Assembly (NCBI GenBank): GCA_016704535.1 | Contig: JADIZZ010000004.1 | Span: 62,001-126,000, forward strand | DNA: 64,000 nucleotides | Source: Betaproteobacteria bacterium | GTDB lineage: Bacteria > Pseudomonadota > Gammaproteobacteria > Burkholderiales > Burkholderiaceae_C | Reading direction: 5' to 3' | Part shown: in pieces, positions 8,522-17,347 of the stretch | Numbering within the stretch: position 1 is the first letter of the stretch | Layout: each line of letters begins with the position of its first letter | Notes under the pieces: model-generated | Databases searched by the model: none | Told to the model about the DNA's origin: nothing | Seen by the model: only the letters and a program-made list of their open reading frames with translations | Program-made: the position numbers and the translations under genes

Positions 8522-10738
8522 ATGAAGACCGTGATCAGCATCAGCCTGGGTGCAAGCAGCCAGGATTTCGAGTTCACCACCCAATTCCTGGGCGAAAAGC
8601 TCAAACTGCGCCGCCTGGGCACCGACGGCAGCACGGCCAAGGCGCTGAAGCTGCTGAAGACCTGGGAGACGAGGGCCGACGCCATCGGTCTGGGCGTGCA
8701 GAAGGACAGCCACAGTCTGGGCGCGCCCCGCTTCATCGAGCGCGACGCGCTGCGCCTGCGCCGCGCCGTGTCTCGGGTGCCGGTGACCACCGGCGAGCGT
8801 CTGGGCGACATCCTGCTCGAATGGGCCGTGCGCCACTCGCAAAGTGAGCTTGGCCGCTGTTTCGACAACGCCCGCGTACTGTTCTTCTCGGGCATGGCGC
8901 AGCACAAGCTGGCGCAGACGATGGCCGAGTACAGCGCCAATCTGCTGTTTGCCGACCCGCTGCTGCAGCTGGGTGTGCCCAAGCTGCTGACATCGCTGGC
9001 CGCATTGCAGCTCTACAGCAGCGGCGCGCACGCGCTGTCGGGCTGGGCGCCGCCGCGCGTGCTGCCGGCGCCGCTGCTCAAGCAGTGGGCCGAGTTCGTG
9101 CTGAAGAAGGCGATGGTCAAGGCCACGGTGATCGTGGCGCCGGCGCACGAGCTCGACGGCTTCGGGCTCGAAGAGCTCGCGGGCAAGACGGTGATCACCT
9201 CGGCGCTGAACGACGACCGTCTGGCGCAACTCAAGGACAAGGGCGTGCATCTGGTGGTCGACGGCTCGCCCGTGATCGAAGGCCACGTGCTGGGCCCCGA
9301 GATGCTGGACGCGATGATCCTGGCCGCCACGGGCAAGGCCGTCGAGGCCATGCTCGAGGACGACTACCTCGAAATCATCGCCGGCCTGCAGATGCAGCCG
9401 CGCCTGCTCTACCCCGGCGGGTTCCAGCGCATCAACCGCTTTGCGTTTGTCATCCACCCGCTGTCACAGGAGTACTTCAAGGTGCTCAAGCCGGTGGAAA
9501 TGCTGTCGCAGGTTTCGCCGCCGCTGTTCATGGACTCGCTGGAAAAGCTGATGGCCTACGCGCCGCCCTTCGTCTACTCGAAAGTCGAGGGCATCCGTTC
9601 ACCCACCGGCGTCATGGCCGAGGGCTGGCTGATCTCGGTCGGCGGCACGCCACGCGAGATCATGCGGCGTCCGCCCGAGTTCACTTACCGCCGCCTGCTG
9701 GCCGCGGCCGAGATGGCGCAGAAGCTCGGCGCGCAGATCATGGGCCTGGGCGCCTTCACCAAGGTCGTGGGTGATGCCGGCGTCACGGTGGCCAAGCGGG
9801 CGCCGCTGCCCATCACCACGGGCAACAGCTACAGCGCGTCCGCCGCGCTGTGGGCCGCGCACGACGCGGTGCTGCGCATGCACCTGCTGCCCCCGCCGCA
9901 GGGCAAGGCGCGGGTGCCCTTCAAGGCCATGGTGGTGGGCGCCACCGGCGCCATCGGCTCGGCCTGCGCACGGCTGCTGGTGCGCGCCGCGGAAGAAGTG
10001 ACGCTGGTGTCTCCCGAAACCGCGAAGCTGCTGGCGCTGCAGCAGTCCATCCTGCACGAGACGCCCGATGCGAAGCTGGTGCTGTCGGCGCGCGCCGACA
10101 CACACATCGCCGAGATGGACATGGTCGTCACCGCGACCTCGGGCGCAGGCAAGAAGGTGCTGGACATCATGAAGGTCAAGCCCGGCTGCGTCATCACCGA
10201 CGTCGCGCGGCCGCTCGACCTGCCGCCGGAAGAAGTGGCGCGGCGACCCGACGTGCTGGTCATCGAGTCGGGCGAGATCCAGCTGCCCGGCGAGCTGAAG
10301 ATGAAGAACATCGGCCTGCCCAAGGGCGTGGTCTACGCCTGCTTGGCCGAGACCATCGTGCTGGCACTGGAAGGGCGCTTCGAGAACTACACCATCGGCC
10401 GTGCCATCGAGTGGGAGAAGGTTCGCGAGATCTACCAGATGGGCCTCAAGCACGGCATGAAGCTGGCCGCGATCTCGGGCGTCAACGGCGTCATCACCGA
10501 TGCCGACATCGAGCGTGTGCGCACGCTGGCGCTGGCGGCCAGGGCCAAGTCGGCGCGGGCGAAGGCGGCGGCGCTGAAGAAGGCTGCTGCCCAGGCACCG
10601 GCGCCGGCCAGGAAGACCGCCGCCAGCAAGAAGCCGGCAGTAGCCGTGAAAGCGACTGCGAAGGCGACTGCGAAGACGGCCGTGAAAGCCGACGCGGCGC
10701 CGCGCGCTCCGCGCAAGCGTGCCGCGACGCGGGCCTGA
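8522..10738 (+). CDS. Two-domain protein: unknown N-terminal domain plus AAR-like (acyl-ACP reductase) domain and basic tail
   Basis: 738 residues. Residues ~330-690 resemble cyanobacterial long-chain acyl-[acyl-carrier-protein] reductase (COG5322 type). There is a dinucleotide-binding VVGATGAIGSA (471-481), a preceding GLGAFTKVVG...TTGNSYSASAAL block like the AAR GGFTS...TTGNTHTA block, and YACLAETIVLALEG, where C607 aligns with the catalytic cysteine of AAR. Known AARs are ~340 residues. The extra ~320 residues at the N-terminus (starting MKTVISISLGASSQDFEFTT) match nothing I recognise, though GKTVITSALNDDRLAQLKDK looks Rossmann-like. Residues ~680-738 are a Lys/Ala-rich tail. Proposed role: reductive release of fatty aldehyde from acyl-ACP or acyl-CoA. 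A labelled relative could be annotated as a generic dehydrogenase; activity is inference. Confidence 0.75.
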   Translation: MKTVISISLGASSQDFEFTTQFLGEKLKLRRLGTDGSTAKALKLLKTWETRADAIGLGVQKDSHSLGAPRFIERDALRLRRAVSRVPVTTGERLGDILLEWAVRHSQSELGRCFDNARVLFFSGMAQHKLAQTMAEYSANLLFADPLLQLGVPKLLTSLAALQLYSSGAHALSGWAPPRVLPAPLLKQWAEFVLKKAMVKATVIVAPAHELDGFGLEELAGKTVITSALNDDRLAQLKDKGVHLVVDGSPVIEGHVLGPEMLDAMILAATGKAVEAMLEDDYLEIIAGLQMQPRLLYPGGFQRINRFAFVIHPLSQEYFKVLKPVEMLSQVSPPLFMDSLEKLMAYAPPFVYSKVEGIRSPTGVMAEGWLISVGGTPREIMRRPPEFTYRRLLAAAEMAQKLGAQIMGLGAFTKVVGDAGVTVAKRAPLPITTGNSYSASAALWAAHDAVLRMHLLPPPQGKARVPFKAMVVGATGAIGSACARLLVRAAEEVTLVSPETAKLLALQQSILHETPDAKLVLSARADTHIAEMDMVVTATSGAGKKVLDIMKVKPGCVITDVARPLDLPPEEVARRPDVLVIESGEIQLPGELKMKNIGLPKGVVYACLAETIVLALEGRFENYTIGRAIEWEKVREIYQMGLKHGMKLAAISGVNGVITDADIERVRTLALAARAKSARAKAAALKKAAAQAPAPARKTAASKKPAVAVKATAKATAKTAVKADAAPRAPRKRAATRA

Positions 10739-10918
10739 AGCAGCGCCGCTACTCGGCCAGGAACGCCTGCACGGCAGTCACCCCGGCGGCCACGGCTTCT
10801 TCTCTCGCAGCCGCTGGCTGCGGTAAAAGCGCCATCGGCGCCAAGGCCGCATGCCGCACCCCGGGATTCCGAGGCCGGGCGCGGTCGCTCTCGCAACACC
10901 CACCCACGGAGACCCCCG

Positions 10919-11962
10919 ATGCTCAACCGCCGAAAGCTTCTGCAAGGCGTCGCCGGCGCCGCCCTCGGCGCACCTGCGCTTGCCGGACTGGCGCAGCAGA
11001 ACGTGACGCTCAAGTTCCACACCTTCATGGCGCCGATGAGCAGCGTCTGGCTGACCATGCACAAGCCGTGGATGGAGAGTGTCGAGAAGGACAGCGGTGG
11101 CCGCATCAAGTTCGAGGCCTACCCTGCGATGCAACTGGGCGGCACGCCGGTGCAGCTGTACGACCAGGCGCGTGACGGCGTTGTCGACATCGTCTGGACG
11201 GCGCCAGGCTACACGGCAGGCCGCTTTCCTCGCAGCGAGGCCTTCGAGCTGCCCTTCATGATGAACCACGCCGAGGCGACATCGAAGGCGCTGTGGGAAT
11301 ACATGCAGACGCAGGCAAGCGACGAGTTCAAGGAAGTCCAGTTGCTGGCCCTGCACGTGCACGGCCCGGGCACGTTCCACAGCGTGAAAAAGCCGATCAA
11401 CAGCGCCGCCGACCTGCGCGGCATGAAAGTGCGCGGGCCGACGCGGCAGGCCACCAAGATGCTGGCCTCGCTGGGCGCCATCCCCGTGGGCATGCCGCTG
11501 CCGGGCATCCCCGACGCGCTGAGCAAGGGCACCATCGAGGCCTGCGCCCTTCCGTGGGAAGTGGTGCCGTCGGTGAAGGTGCATGAACTTGCCAGGTTCC
11601 ACAGCGAGTTCCCGGCCGACAGCCCGGCGCTCTACACCAACACCTTCGTGCTGGCGATGAACAAGGCGAAGTACGCCGGCCTGGCACCCGACTTGAAGAA
11701 GGTCATCGACGCCCACTCGGGTCTGGCCACCAGCGCAGGGCTGGGCAAGGTGCAGCAGGCCAACGACGCCACCGGGCGCAAGGCCGCGGTGGATCGCGGC
11801 AACAGCATCCACACCTTCAGCGCGGCCGAGGCGCAGGAGTTCATCAGGCTCAGTGCCCAGGTCGATGACGAGTGGGTGACCGACATGGACAAACGCGGCT
11901 TCAAGGGCAAGGCGCTGCTGGACAGCGCGAAGGCGCTGATCGCGAAGCACGGCAGGGGCTGA
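10919..11962 (+). CDS. TRAP transporter solute-binding protein (DctP family), probable Tat substrate
   Basis: Periplasmic receptor of a TRAP transporter, 347 residues. The N-terminus NRRKLLQGVAGAALGAPALA carries a twin-arginine and a hydrophobic stretch ending near residue 25, so export may be by Tat. The mature part shows the DctP-type KSAADLRGMKVRGP-like segment (SAADLRGMKVRGPT, ~161-174) that contacts the substrate carboxylate. It probably serves the DctQ/DctM pair at 5274-7120, from which it is separated by the dehydrogenase/AAR-like pair. Start chosen for the RRKLL motif; upstream 10739-10918 holds no gene. Confidence 0.9.
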   Translation: MLNRRKLLQGVAGAALGAPALAGLAQQNVTLKFHTFMAPMSSVWLTMHKPWMESVEKDSGGRIKFEAYPAMQLGGTPVQLYDQARDGVVDIVWTAPGYTAGRFPRSEAFELPFMMNHAEATSKALWEYMQTQASDEFKEVQLLALHVHGPGTFHSVKKPINSAADLRGMKVRGPTRQATKMLASLGAIPVGMPLPGIPDALSKGTIEACALPWEVVPSVKVHELARFHSEFPADSPALYTNTFVLAMNKAKYAGLAPDLKKVIDAHSGLATSAGLGKVQQANDATGRKAAVDRGNSIHTFSAAEAQEFIRLSAQVDDEWVTDMDKRGFKGKALLDSAKALIAKHGRG

Positions 11963-11968
11963 GCCACC

Positions 11969-12001
11969 GGGGCAGCGCTGCACGGCGCGCCGCGCAGCCC
12001 C
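11969..12001. terminator. Candidate bidirectional terminator hairpin
   Basis: GC-rich imperfect dyad between the convergent dctP and ROK genes. GGGGC at 11969 pairs with GCCCC ending at 12001, and the centre GGCGCGCC is self-complementary. It has no clear T-run on either side, so rho-independent function is uncertain. Confidence 0.35.
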
Positions 12002-12931
12002 TCAGGCGCCGGCAGACCGCCCCACCCACGCCGCGCCGCGCACGCCCGAGGCGTCGCCATGCAAGGCCGGCAGCAACCGCGTGCGCACCGGCGCAGCCGC
12101 AGGGCCCTGCGCGCCGGCGGCAAAAACCCAGCGGCCCCACAGTGCGGGCACGTCGGTGTAGAGATGCGGCATGTTCGACAGCCCGCCGCCAAGCACGATG
12201 ACCTCGGGGTCGAGCAGGTTGATGACGCCGGCCAGCGCGCGTGCCAGCCGGCTGGCATGACGGGCCAGCGTGTCGCTGCAGGCCTCGTCGCCCTGCGCGG
12301 CGCCCGCCGCGATGGCCGCGGCATCGAGCGTGCCGCCGTGGCGCCGTGCATGGTCGCGCGCCAGGCCGGGTCCGCTGATCAGGGTCTCGATGCAGCCGCG
12401 CTGGCCGCAGTAGCACGCCCAGGCGGGGTCGGTACCGCTCTTGGCCCAAGGCAGCGGGTTGTGGCCCCACTCGCCGGCCAGGCCATTGGGGCCGGTGAGT
12501 ACGTGCCCCCGTACGGCGATACCGGCGCCAGTGCCGGTGCCCAGGATGGCGGCAAAGACGACGCCGGCCCCGGCGCCCGCGCCGTCGGTGGCTTCCGACA
12601 GCGCGAGGCAGTTCGCGTCGTTCAGCAGCGCCACCGGTTGGCCCAGCGCGGCTTGCAGGTCGGCTTGCAGCGGGCGGCCGTTCAGGCAGGTGGAGTTGCA
12701 GTTCTTCATGCGACCGTCGGTCGCCGCCGTGCCCGGAGTTCCGATGCCGATGGTGACTCGCCCGCCGGCCACGGCCCTTGCGGCGGCCACCAGTTCGGCC
12801 ACCTTGCGCAGCGTGGCGCCGTAGTCACCAGGGGGCGTGGCGGCACGCTGCTTCCACAGCGTATGGCCGCCGTCGGCCAGCAGCGCGGCCTCGATCTTGG
12901 TGCCGCCGAGGTCGATGCCGAGTGCAGTCAC
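12002..12931 (-). CDS. ROK family sugar kinase (fructokinase/Mak-like)
   Basis: ATP-dependent hexose kinase, 309 residues. Phosphate-binding GIDLGGTKIEAALL is at the N-terminus (5-18); the ROK signature around GTGTGAGIAVRG and GLAGEWGHNPL and the zinc-site cysteines in CYCGQRGCIETL (~176-187) are present. The retained zinc motif and the Mak-like NDANCLALSEA block suggest fructose or mannose, but N-acetylglucosamine cannot be excluded. 45 bases downstream of pepP on the same strand; the pairing gives no obvious pathway. Confidence 0.9.
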   Translation of the reverse strand: MTALGIDLGGTKIEAALLADGGHTLWKQRAATPPGDYGATLRKVAELVAAARAVAGGRVTIGIGTPGTAATDGRMKNCNSTCLNGRPLQADLQAALGQPVALLNDANCLALSEATDGAGAGAGVVFAAILGTGTGAGIAVRGHVLTGPNGLAGEWGHNPLPWAKSGTDPAWACYCGQRGCIETLISGPGLARDHARRHGGTLDAAAIAAGAAQGDEACSDTLARHASRLARALAGVINLLDPEVIVLGGGLSNMPHLYTDVPALWGRWVFAAGAQGPAAAPVRTRLLPALHGDASGVRGAAWVGRSAGA

Positions 12932-12976
12932 AGGCGCCAGGCGGTCATGGGCGGCAGGCCGTCATGGCGCGCGGCT

Positions 12977-14782
12977 TCAGATCGGCTGGGTGCGCTCGAT
13001 CAGCCAGGCCAGCGCCGCGTCGGCCACGCGCGGAGCCAGGCGTTCACGCACGGTGGCGTGGTAGGCATTGAGCCAGCCGCGCTCATCGACGCGCATCAAC
13101 GCCATGTCGATGCAGCGGGTGTCGATGGGACACAGTGTGAGCGTCTCGAATTCGAGGAACTCGTCGAAGGTGTTGCCCTCCGGCGTGTTCGCCGGCACGT
13201 TGAGCACCAGGTTCTCGATGCGCACGCCCCACTGGCCGGAGCGGTAGACGCCGGGCTCGATGCTGGTGATCATGCCCGGCTCCATCGCCATGTGTTCGTT
13301 GGGGATGGCCTTGCTGATGCTCTGCGGCCCTTCGTGCACGTTGAGGAAGTAGCCCACGCCGTGGCCGGTGCCGTGGCCGAACTCGATGCCCTCGGCCCAA
13401 AGGGGCGCGCGTGCCAGGCTGTCGAGCATGGGGCTGGCCGTGCCGCGCGGGAAGCGGGCGCGCGACAGGTTCATCGTTCCCTTGAGCACCAGCGTGTAGT
13501 CGCGTTTCATCGCGGCGCTCACGGTGCCGATGGGCCACACGCGCGTGATGTCGGTGGTGCCGCCGAGGTACTGGCCGCCGCTGTCGATGAGCAGCAGGCC
13601 GTCGCCGGAGATGACGGCATGCGACTCGTCGGTGGCGCGGTAATGCGGCATCGCGCCGTTGGCGTTGAAGCCGGCGATGGTGTTGAAACTCAGGCCGACG
13701 AAGCCTGCGCGCTGGGCGCGTTCGGCGCTGAGCTTCTCGTCGACCGTCAACTCGGTGATGCGTTCGCCGCGCGCCATCGCGGCCTCGAACCAGGCGTAGA
13801 ACGCGCACATCGCGGCGCCGTCCTCGGCCATCGCTTCGCGCACGAAGGCCGCTTCCTCGGCGCTCTTGCGGCTCTTCAGCAGCGTGCTGGGGTTGATGGC
13901 CTCGACCACCGCGCAGCGCACACGCTCGCGGAAGCCCAGGGTGACGCGGCGCGGGTCGACCAGCAGCGTGGCGCTTTCGTCCAGTGCGGCCAGCGCAGCC
14001 GCAGCATCGTCGTAGGCTGCGAGCTGCACGCCGTCGGCGGCCAGCTGCGCGCGCAGCGCGTCGTTCACCTTGCCGGCACCGACAAAGAGCGTGCCACCCG
14101 TCATGTCCAGCAGCAGGTGGGCCAGAAAAACCGGGTTGTAGCTGACATCGCTGCCGCGCAGGTTGGTGAGCCAGGCTACGTCATCGACCGTGCTGATGAA
14201 ATGGTGTGTGGTGCCACGCGCGCCCATCACCTGGCGCACCTGCGCCAGCTTGGCCGCGCGCGGCACCGGTGCGTGCGGCGCGGCGTGTGCGTAGACCGGC
14301 ATCGCGGGCGGCGCGGGGCGGTCGGGCCAGATGGCGTCGAGCAGGTCGATGTCCGTGCGCAGTAGCACGCCGGCGGCGGCCAGCGCCGTCGTCAACGCCT
14401 TCGCCGCCGCCAGGCCCAGTACCTGGCCGTCCACCGCAACGGTGGCGCCACGCGGCACTTCGCGCGCCAGCCAGTCGACATGCGCGGCGCTGTTGCCGGT
14501 GGGGATCTTGACCAGTTCGATGCCGGTGCCCGCCAGTTCGGCCTCGGCCTGCACCCAGTAGCGGCTGTCGGCAAAGAGCGCGGCGCGGTCGGCGGTAACC
14601 ACCAGCGTGGCCATGCTGCCGGTGAAGCCGCTCAGCCATTGCCGGCCTTGCCAGTGCTCGGGCAGGTATTCGCTGAGGTGGGGGTCGGCGCTGGGCACCA
14701 GCAGGGCGTGCACGCCGCGCTGCGCCAGCACCTCGCGCAGATGAGTGATGCGCAGGCGGATGGGGGAGGTGCGGGTGTCCAT
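12977..14782 (-). CDS. pepP: Xaa-Pro aminopeptidase (M24B)
   Basis: Metallopeptidase releasing N-terminal residues that precede proline. At 601 residues it is the long three-domain form, with two creatinase-N-like domains before the pita-bread catalytic domain. Metal ligands are visible in LLIDSGGQYLGGTTDITR (two Asp), GHGTGHGVGYFLNVHEG (His), TSIEPGVY (Glu) and RIENLVLNV (Glu). A C-terminal extension with LCPIDTRCIDMALM is typical of this form. Divergent from the aminotransferase at 14960 with 177 bases between starts. Confidence 0.95.
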   Translation of the reverse strand: MDTRTSPIRLRITHLREVLAQRGVHALLVPSADPHLSEYLPEHWQGRQWLSGFTGSMATLVVTADRAALFADSRYWVQAEAELAGTGIELVKIPTGNSAAHVDWLAREVPRGATVAVDGQVLGLAAAKALTTALAAAGVLLRTDIDLLDAIWPDRPAPPAMPVYAHAAPHAPVPRAAKLAQVRQVMGARGTTHHFISTVDDVAWLTNLRGSDVSYNPVFLAHLLLDMTGGTLFVGAGKVNDALRAQLAADGVQLAAYDDAAAALAALDESATLLVDPRRVTLGFRERVRCAVVEAINPSTLLKSRKSAEEAAFVREAMAEDGAAMCAFYAWFEAAMARGERITELTVDEKLSAERAQRAGFVGLSFNTIAGFNANGAMPHYRATDESHAVISGDGLLLIDSGGQYLGGTTDITRVWPIGTVSAAMKRDYTLVLKGTMNLSRARFPRGTASPMLDSLARAPLWAEGIEFGHGTGHGVGYFLNVHEGPQSISKAIPNEHMAMEPGMITSIEPGVYRSGQWGVRIENLVLNVPANTPEGNTFDEFLEFETLTLCPIDTRCIDMALMRVDERGWLNAYHATVRERLAPRVADAALAWLIERTQPI

Positions 14783-14959
14783 GGGGCGTTGCTCCTGCTG
14801 ACCGAACCGCGCAGAGTGCTGCGGCCAAGGCCGGCAATTCTAGGCGTCACCCTCGTGGCCGAGGTCTTCAGCGCGCTGCCGGGTAGGCCTGCGCCCGGCC
14901 GGAGACGCGGTGGGCTGCTAAGCTGCCGCTTTCCGAACGATTCCCCACCGGAGGCTTCC

Positions 14960-16087
14960 ATGCCCGGCTTGCTGCCCCACGTCGACCCCGACGGCCTGCT
15001 CGAGTATTCCGTCGTCTACACCGACCGCGCGCTGAACCACATGTCGCGCCGCTTCTCGGTGGCGATGCAGGACATCTCGGCCACGCTCAAGGAGGTCTAC
15101 GGCGCGGCCAGCGCCATCGTCGTGCCGGGCAGCGGCAGCTTCGGCATGGAAGCCGTGGCGCGCCAGTTCGCCGGCGGCAAGGACGTGCTGATCGTGCGCA
15201 ACGGCTGGTTCAGCTACCGCTGGACGCAGATCTTCGAGATGTCGGGCGTGGCCTCGTCGTCCACCGTGCTGAAGGCGCGCCGGGTGGCATCGGCGCCGAA
15301 ATCGCCCTTTGCGCCGGCGCCGCTGGACGAGATCGTCGACACCATCCGCCGCACCAAGCCCGCGGTGGTGTTCGCACCGCACGTCGAGACCTCGGCCGGC
15401 ATGATGCTGCCCGACGCGCACCTGGTGGCCATCGCCGACGCGGTGCATGCGCACGACGGCCTCTTCGTGCTGGACTGCGTGGCCTCGGGCGCGATGTGGG
15501 TGGACATGCGCGCCACGGGCGTCGACGTGCTGATCAGTGCACCGCAGAAGGGCTGGAGCAGCACGCCCTGCGCCGGCCTGGTGATGCTGTCCGAGCGCGC
15601 CAAGGCGGCCATCGCGGGCACCAGCAGCAGCAGCTTCTCGCTCGACCTGAAGAAGTGGATGCAGATGATGGAAGCCCACGAGCAGGGCGCCATGGCCTAC
15701 CACGCCACCTACCCCACCGACGGCCTGGTGCATCTGCGTGACGCGATGAACGAGACGCGTGAGCTGGGCTTTGCGCAGGCCAAGGCTGCGCAGACCGAAC
15801 TGGGCCGCAGGGTGCGCGCGCTGCTGGAAGGCAAGGGCATCCCCAGCGTGGCCGCGCCGGGCTTCCAGGCGCCCTGCGTGATCGTGAGCTACACCGACCA
15901 TGCCGACTGGCAGAACACCAAGGCCTTCGCCGCCCAGGGCCTGCAGGTTGCCGCCGGCGTGCCGCTGGCCTGCGACGAACCGGCCGACTACCGCAGCTTC
16001 CGCCTCGGCCTGTTCGGGCTGGACAAGCTGAAGAACATCGACCGCACGGTGGCCAGCTTCGAGAAGGCGTTGAACGCGCTGCTCTGA
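14960..16087 (+). CDS. Class V aminotransferase, alanine-glyoxylate/serine-pyruvate type
   Basis: PLP enzyme of fold type I, 375 residues. The PLP lysine is K197 in SAPQKGWSSTPCAG. FVLDCVASGAMWVDM upstream carries the cofactor-contacting Asp, and GSGSFGMEAVARQF near residues 53-66 forms the phosphate-binding turn. Family members move amino groups between alanine or serine and glyoxylate or pyruvate; substrate is not settled by sequence. A GGAGG-like RBS (CCGGAGGC) precedes ATG 14960; longer in-frame upstream sequence is antisense to pepP and not credible. Confidence 0.9.
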   Translation: MPGLLPHVDPDGLLEYSVVYTDRALNHMSRRFSVAMQDISATLKEVYGAASAIVVPGSGSFGMEAVARQFAGGKDVLIVRNGWFSYRWTQIFEMSGVASSSTVLKARRVASAPKSPFAPAPLDEIVDTIRRTKPAVVFAPHVETSAGMMLPDAHLVAIADAVHAHDGLFVLDCVASGAMWVDMRATGVDVLISAPQKGWSSTPCAGLVMLSERAKAAIAGTSSSSFSLDLKKWMQMMEAHEQGAMAYHATYPTDGLVHLRDAMNETRELGFAQAKAAQTELGRRVRALLEGKGIPSVAAPGFQAPCVIVSYTDHADWQNTKAFAAQGLQVAAGVPLACDEPADYRSFRLGLFGLDKLKNIDRTVASFEKALNALL

Positions 16088-16107
16088 CCTGACGCGGCGG
16101 CGCGCGG

Positions 16108-16266
16108 TCAGCGCGCCAGCCGCTCCATGCACCACTGGGCGGCGGCGAGCAGGCGGTGGTCGTCGCCCGCGCGGCCCACGCCCTGCAGGCCCACCGGCAG
16201 GCCGTGGCCGCCGCGTGCGAAGGGCAGGTGCACCCATTGCACAAGCGCGGTGCAACCCGCACCAGT
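16108..16266 (-). pseudogene. Remnant of an amidase C-terminus
   Basis: The last ~52 codons of a leftward frame ending at 16108 read as the C-terminal end of an amidase-signature enzyme: HLPFARGGHGLPVGLQGVGR followed by AGDDHRLLAAAQWCMERLAR. The pattern P..RG..GLPVG.Q.VG...DD..LL.AA.W is typical of the family. The rest of the enzyme is missing: upstream on this strand the frame runs straight into kynA sequence in the wrong frame. It is therefore a decayed or deletion-truncated gene, not a functional one. Confidence 0.65.
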
Positions 16267-16304
16267 GGGCTGCCGGCGCGCACGGCGCGCCTGCGGTGCA
16301 GCGG

Positions 16305-17204
16305 CTACAGCGCCGTGCGCAGGTGCCAGATCTCGGGAAAGAGCACCACGTCCAGCATCTGGCGCAGGTAGCTCACGCCCCCGGTGCCACCGGTGCCGCG
16401 CTTGAAGCCGATGACACGTTCCACCGTCGTCACGTGACGGAAGCGCCAGAGGCGGAAGGCGTCTTCCAGGTCGGTGAGCTTCTCGCCGAGTTGGTAGAGA
16501 TCCCAGTGCGCTTGCGGCGCGCGGTAGACCTGCAGCCACGCGGCCTCGACCCCGGCGTCCTCGGTATAGGGTTGCGTCCAGTCGCGTTCGGTGTGGCTCG
16601 CGGGCACGGCCAGGCCGCGGCGGGCCAGCAGGCGCAGCGCCTCGTCATAGAGCGAAGGCGCGCGCCAGGCGGCTTCCACATGCGCCAGCAGTTCGGGGCG
16701 GTGGGCGTGCGGCTGGCGCATGAGCGCGTTCTTGTTGCCCAGGCTGAACTCGATGCAGCGGTACTGCCAGCTCTGGAAGCCGCTGCTGCTGGCGAGGTAG
16801 GGCCGCACCGCGCTGTACTCGGGCGGCGTCATCGTCGCCAGCACGTCCCAGGCGTGCACCAGCTGCTCCATGATCTTCGAGACCCGCGCCAGCGACTTGA
16901 ACGCGGCCTGAGTCTCGTCGGCCGCCACCTGGGCCATGGCCGCGTGCAGTTCGTGCAGCAGCAGCTTCATCCACAGCTCGCTGGTCTGGTGCTGCACGAT
17001 GAACAGCATCTCGTCGTGGCAGGGGCTGAGCGGCAGCTGAGCGTTCAGCACCTTGTCGAGCTGCAGGTAGTCGCCGTAGCTCATCGTGGTGCTGCAGTCG
17101 AGTTGCGCGCCGTGGAACTCGGGCGTGACCGCTCCTATCTCGGCACTGGTACTTGTCGGGCTGGGCGTGGCGCCATCGCCACCTTGGAAAGGGCAACCGC
17201 TCAT
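16305..17204 (-). CDS. kynA: Tryptophan 2,3-dioxygenase
   Basis: Haem enzyme opening the indole ring of L-tryptophan to N-formylkynurenine, first step of the kynurenine pathway. 299 residues, with the family blocks YGDYLQLDKVLNAQ, HDEMLFIVQHQTSELWMKL, GFQSWQYRCIEFSLGNKN and FKRGTGGTGGVSYLR; the haem-ligand His lies in the WRFRHVTTVERVIG segment. kynB and kynU, often adjacent in Burkholderiales, are not in the window. An amidase remnant lies just downstream. Confidence 0.97.
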   Translation of the reverse strand: MSGCPFQGGDGATPSPTSTSAEIGAVTPEFHGAQLDCSTTMSYGDYLQLDKVLNAQLPLSPCHDEMLFIVQHQTSELWMKLLLHELHAAMAQVAADETQAAFKSLARVSKIMEQLVHAWDVLATMTPPEYSAVRPYLASSSGFQSWQYRCIEFSLGNKNALMRQPHAHRPELLAHVEAAWRAPSLYDEALRLLARRGLAVPASHTERDWTQPYTEDAGVEAAWLQVYRAPQAHWDLYQLGEKLTDLEDAFRLWRFRHVTTVERVIGFKRGTGGTGGVSYLRQMLDVVLFPEIWHLRTAL

Positions 17205-17277
17205 CGAGAGTTCACCTCATGGGTTCGGCCGGACCTGGCATGGCTCTTGGTTCATGCGAAGCGCCGGTGCGTCGCCA

Positions 17278-17320
17278 GAGCCCCCTCGGGGGGTGGCGAC
17301 CGCAGGGAGCCTGGGGGTCC
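17278..17320. repeat. REP-like intergenic element, copy 2 (inverted relative to copy 1)
   Basis: Core CCCCCTCGGGGGG (17281-17293) flanked by GGCGACCGCAGGGAGC and CTGGGGGTCC. Read on the minus strand it lines up with copy 1: a C-run, a CTCnCT-type half, then CCCCCCGAGGGGGC. Located between the kynA start and the end of the dppB-like gene, exactly where the rest of that transporter operon would be expected. Confidence 0.7.
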
Positions 17321-17347
17321 GCTCCACGCCGCAAGCCAACAGTCTGC

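Noticed and set aside
10741..10800. Leftward codons ending at 10749 that read AVAAGVTAVQAFLAE, like the end of an enzyme
   Set aside because: Only ~15 plausible codons, no upstream continuation; too short to call a remnant.
12059..14365. Long rightward frame (768 codons) antisense to the ROK kinase and pepP
   Set aside because: Composition is Gly/Arg/Ala/His-rich without motifs, and both antisense genes have clear families. High-GC shadow frame.
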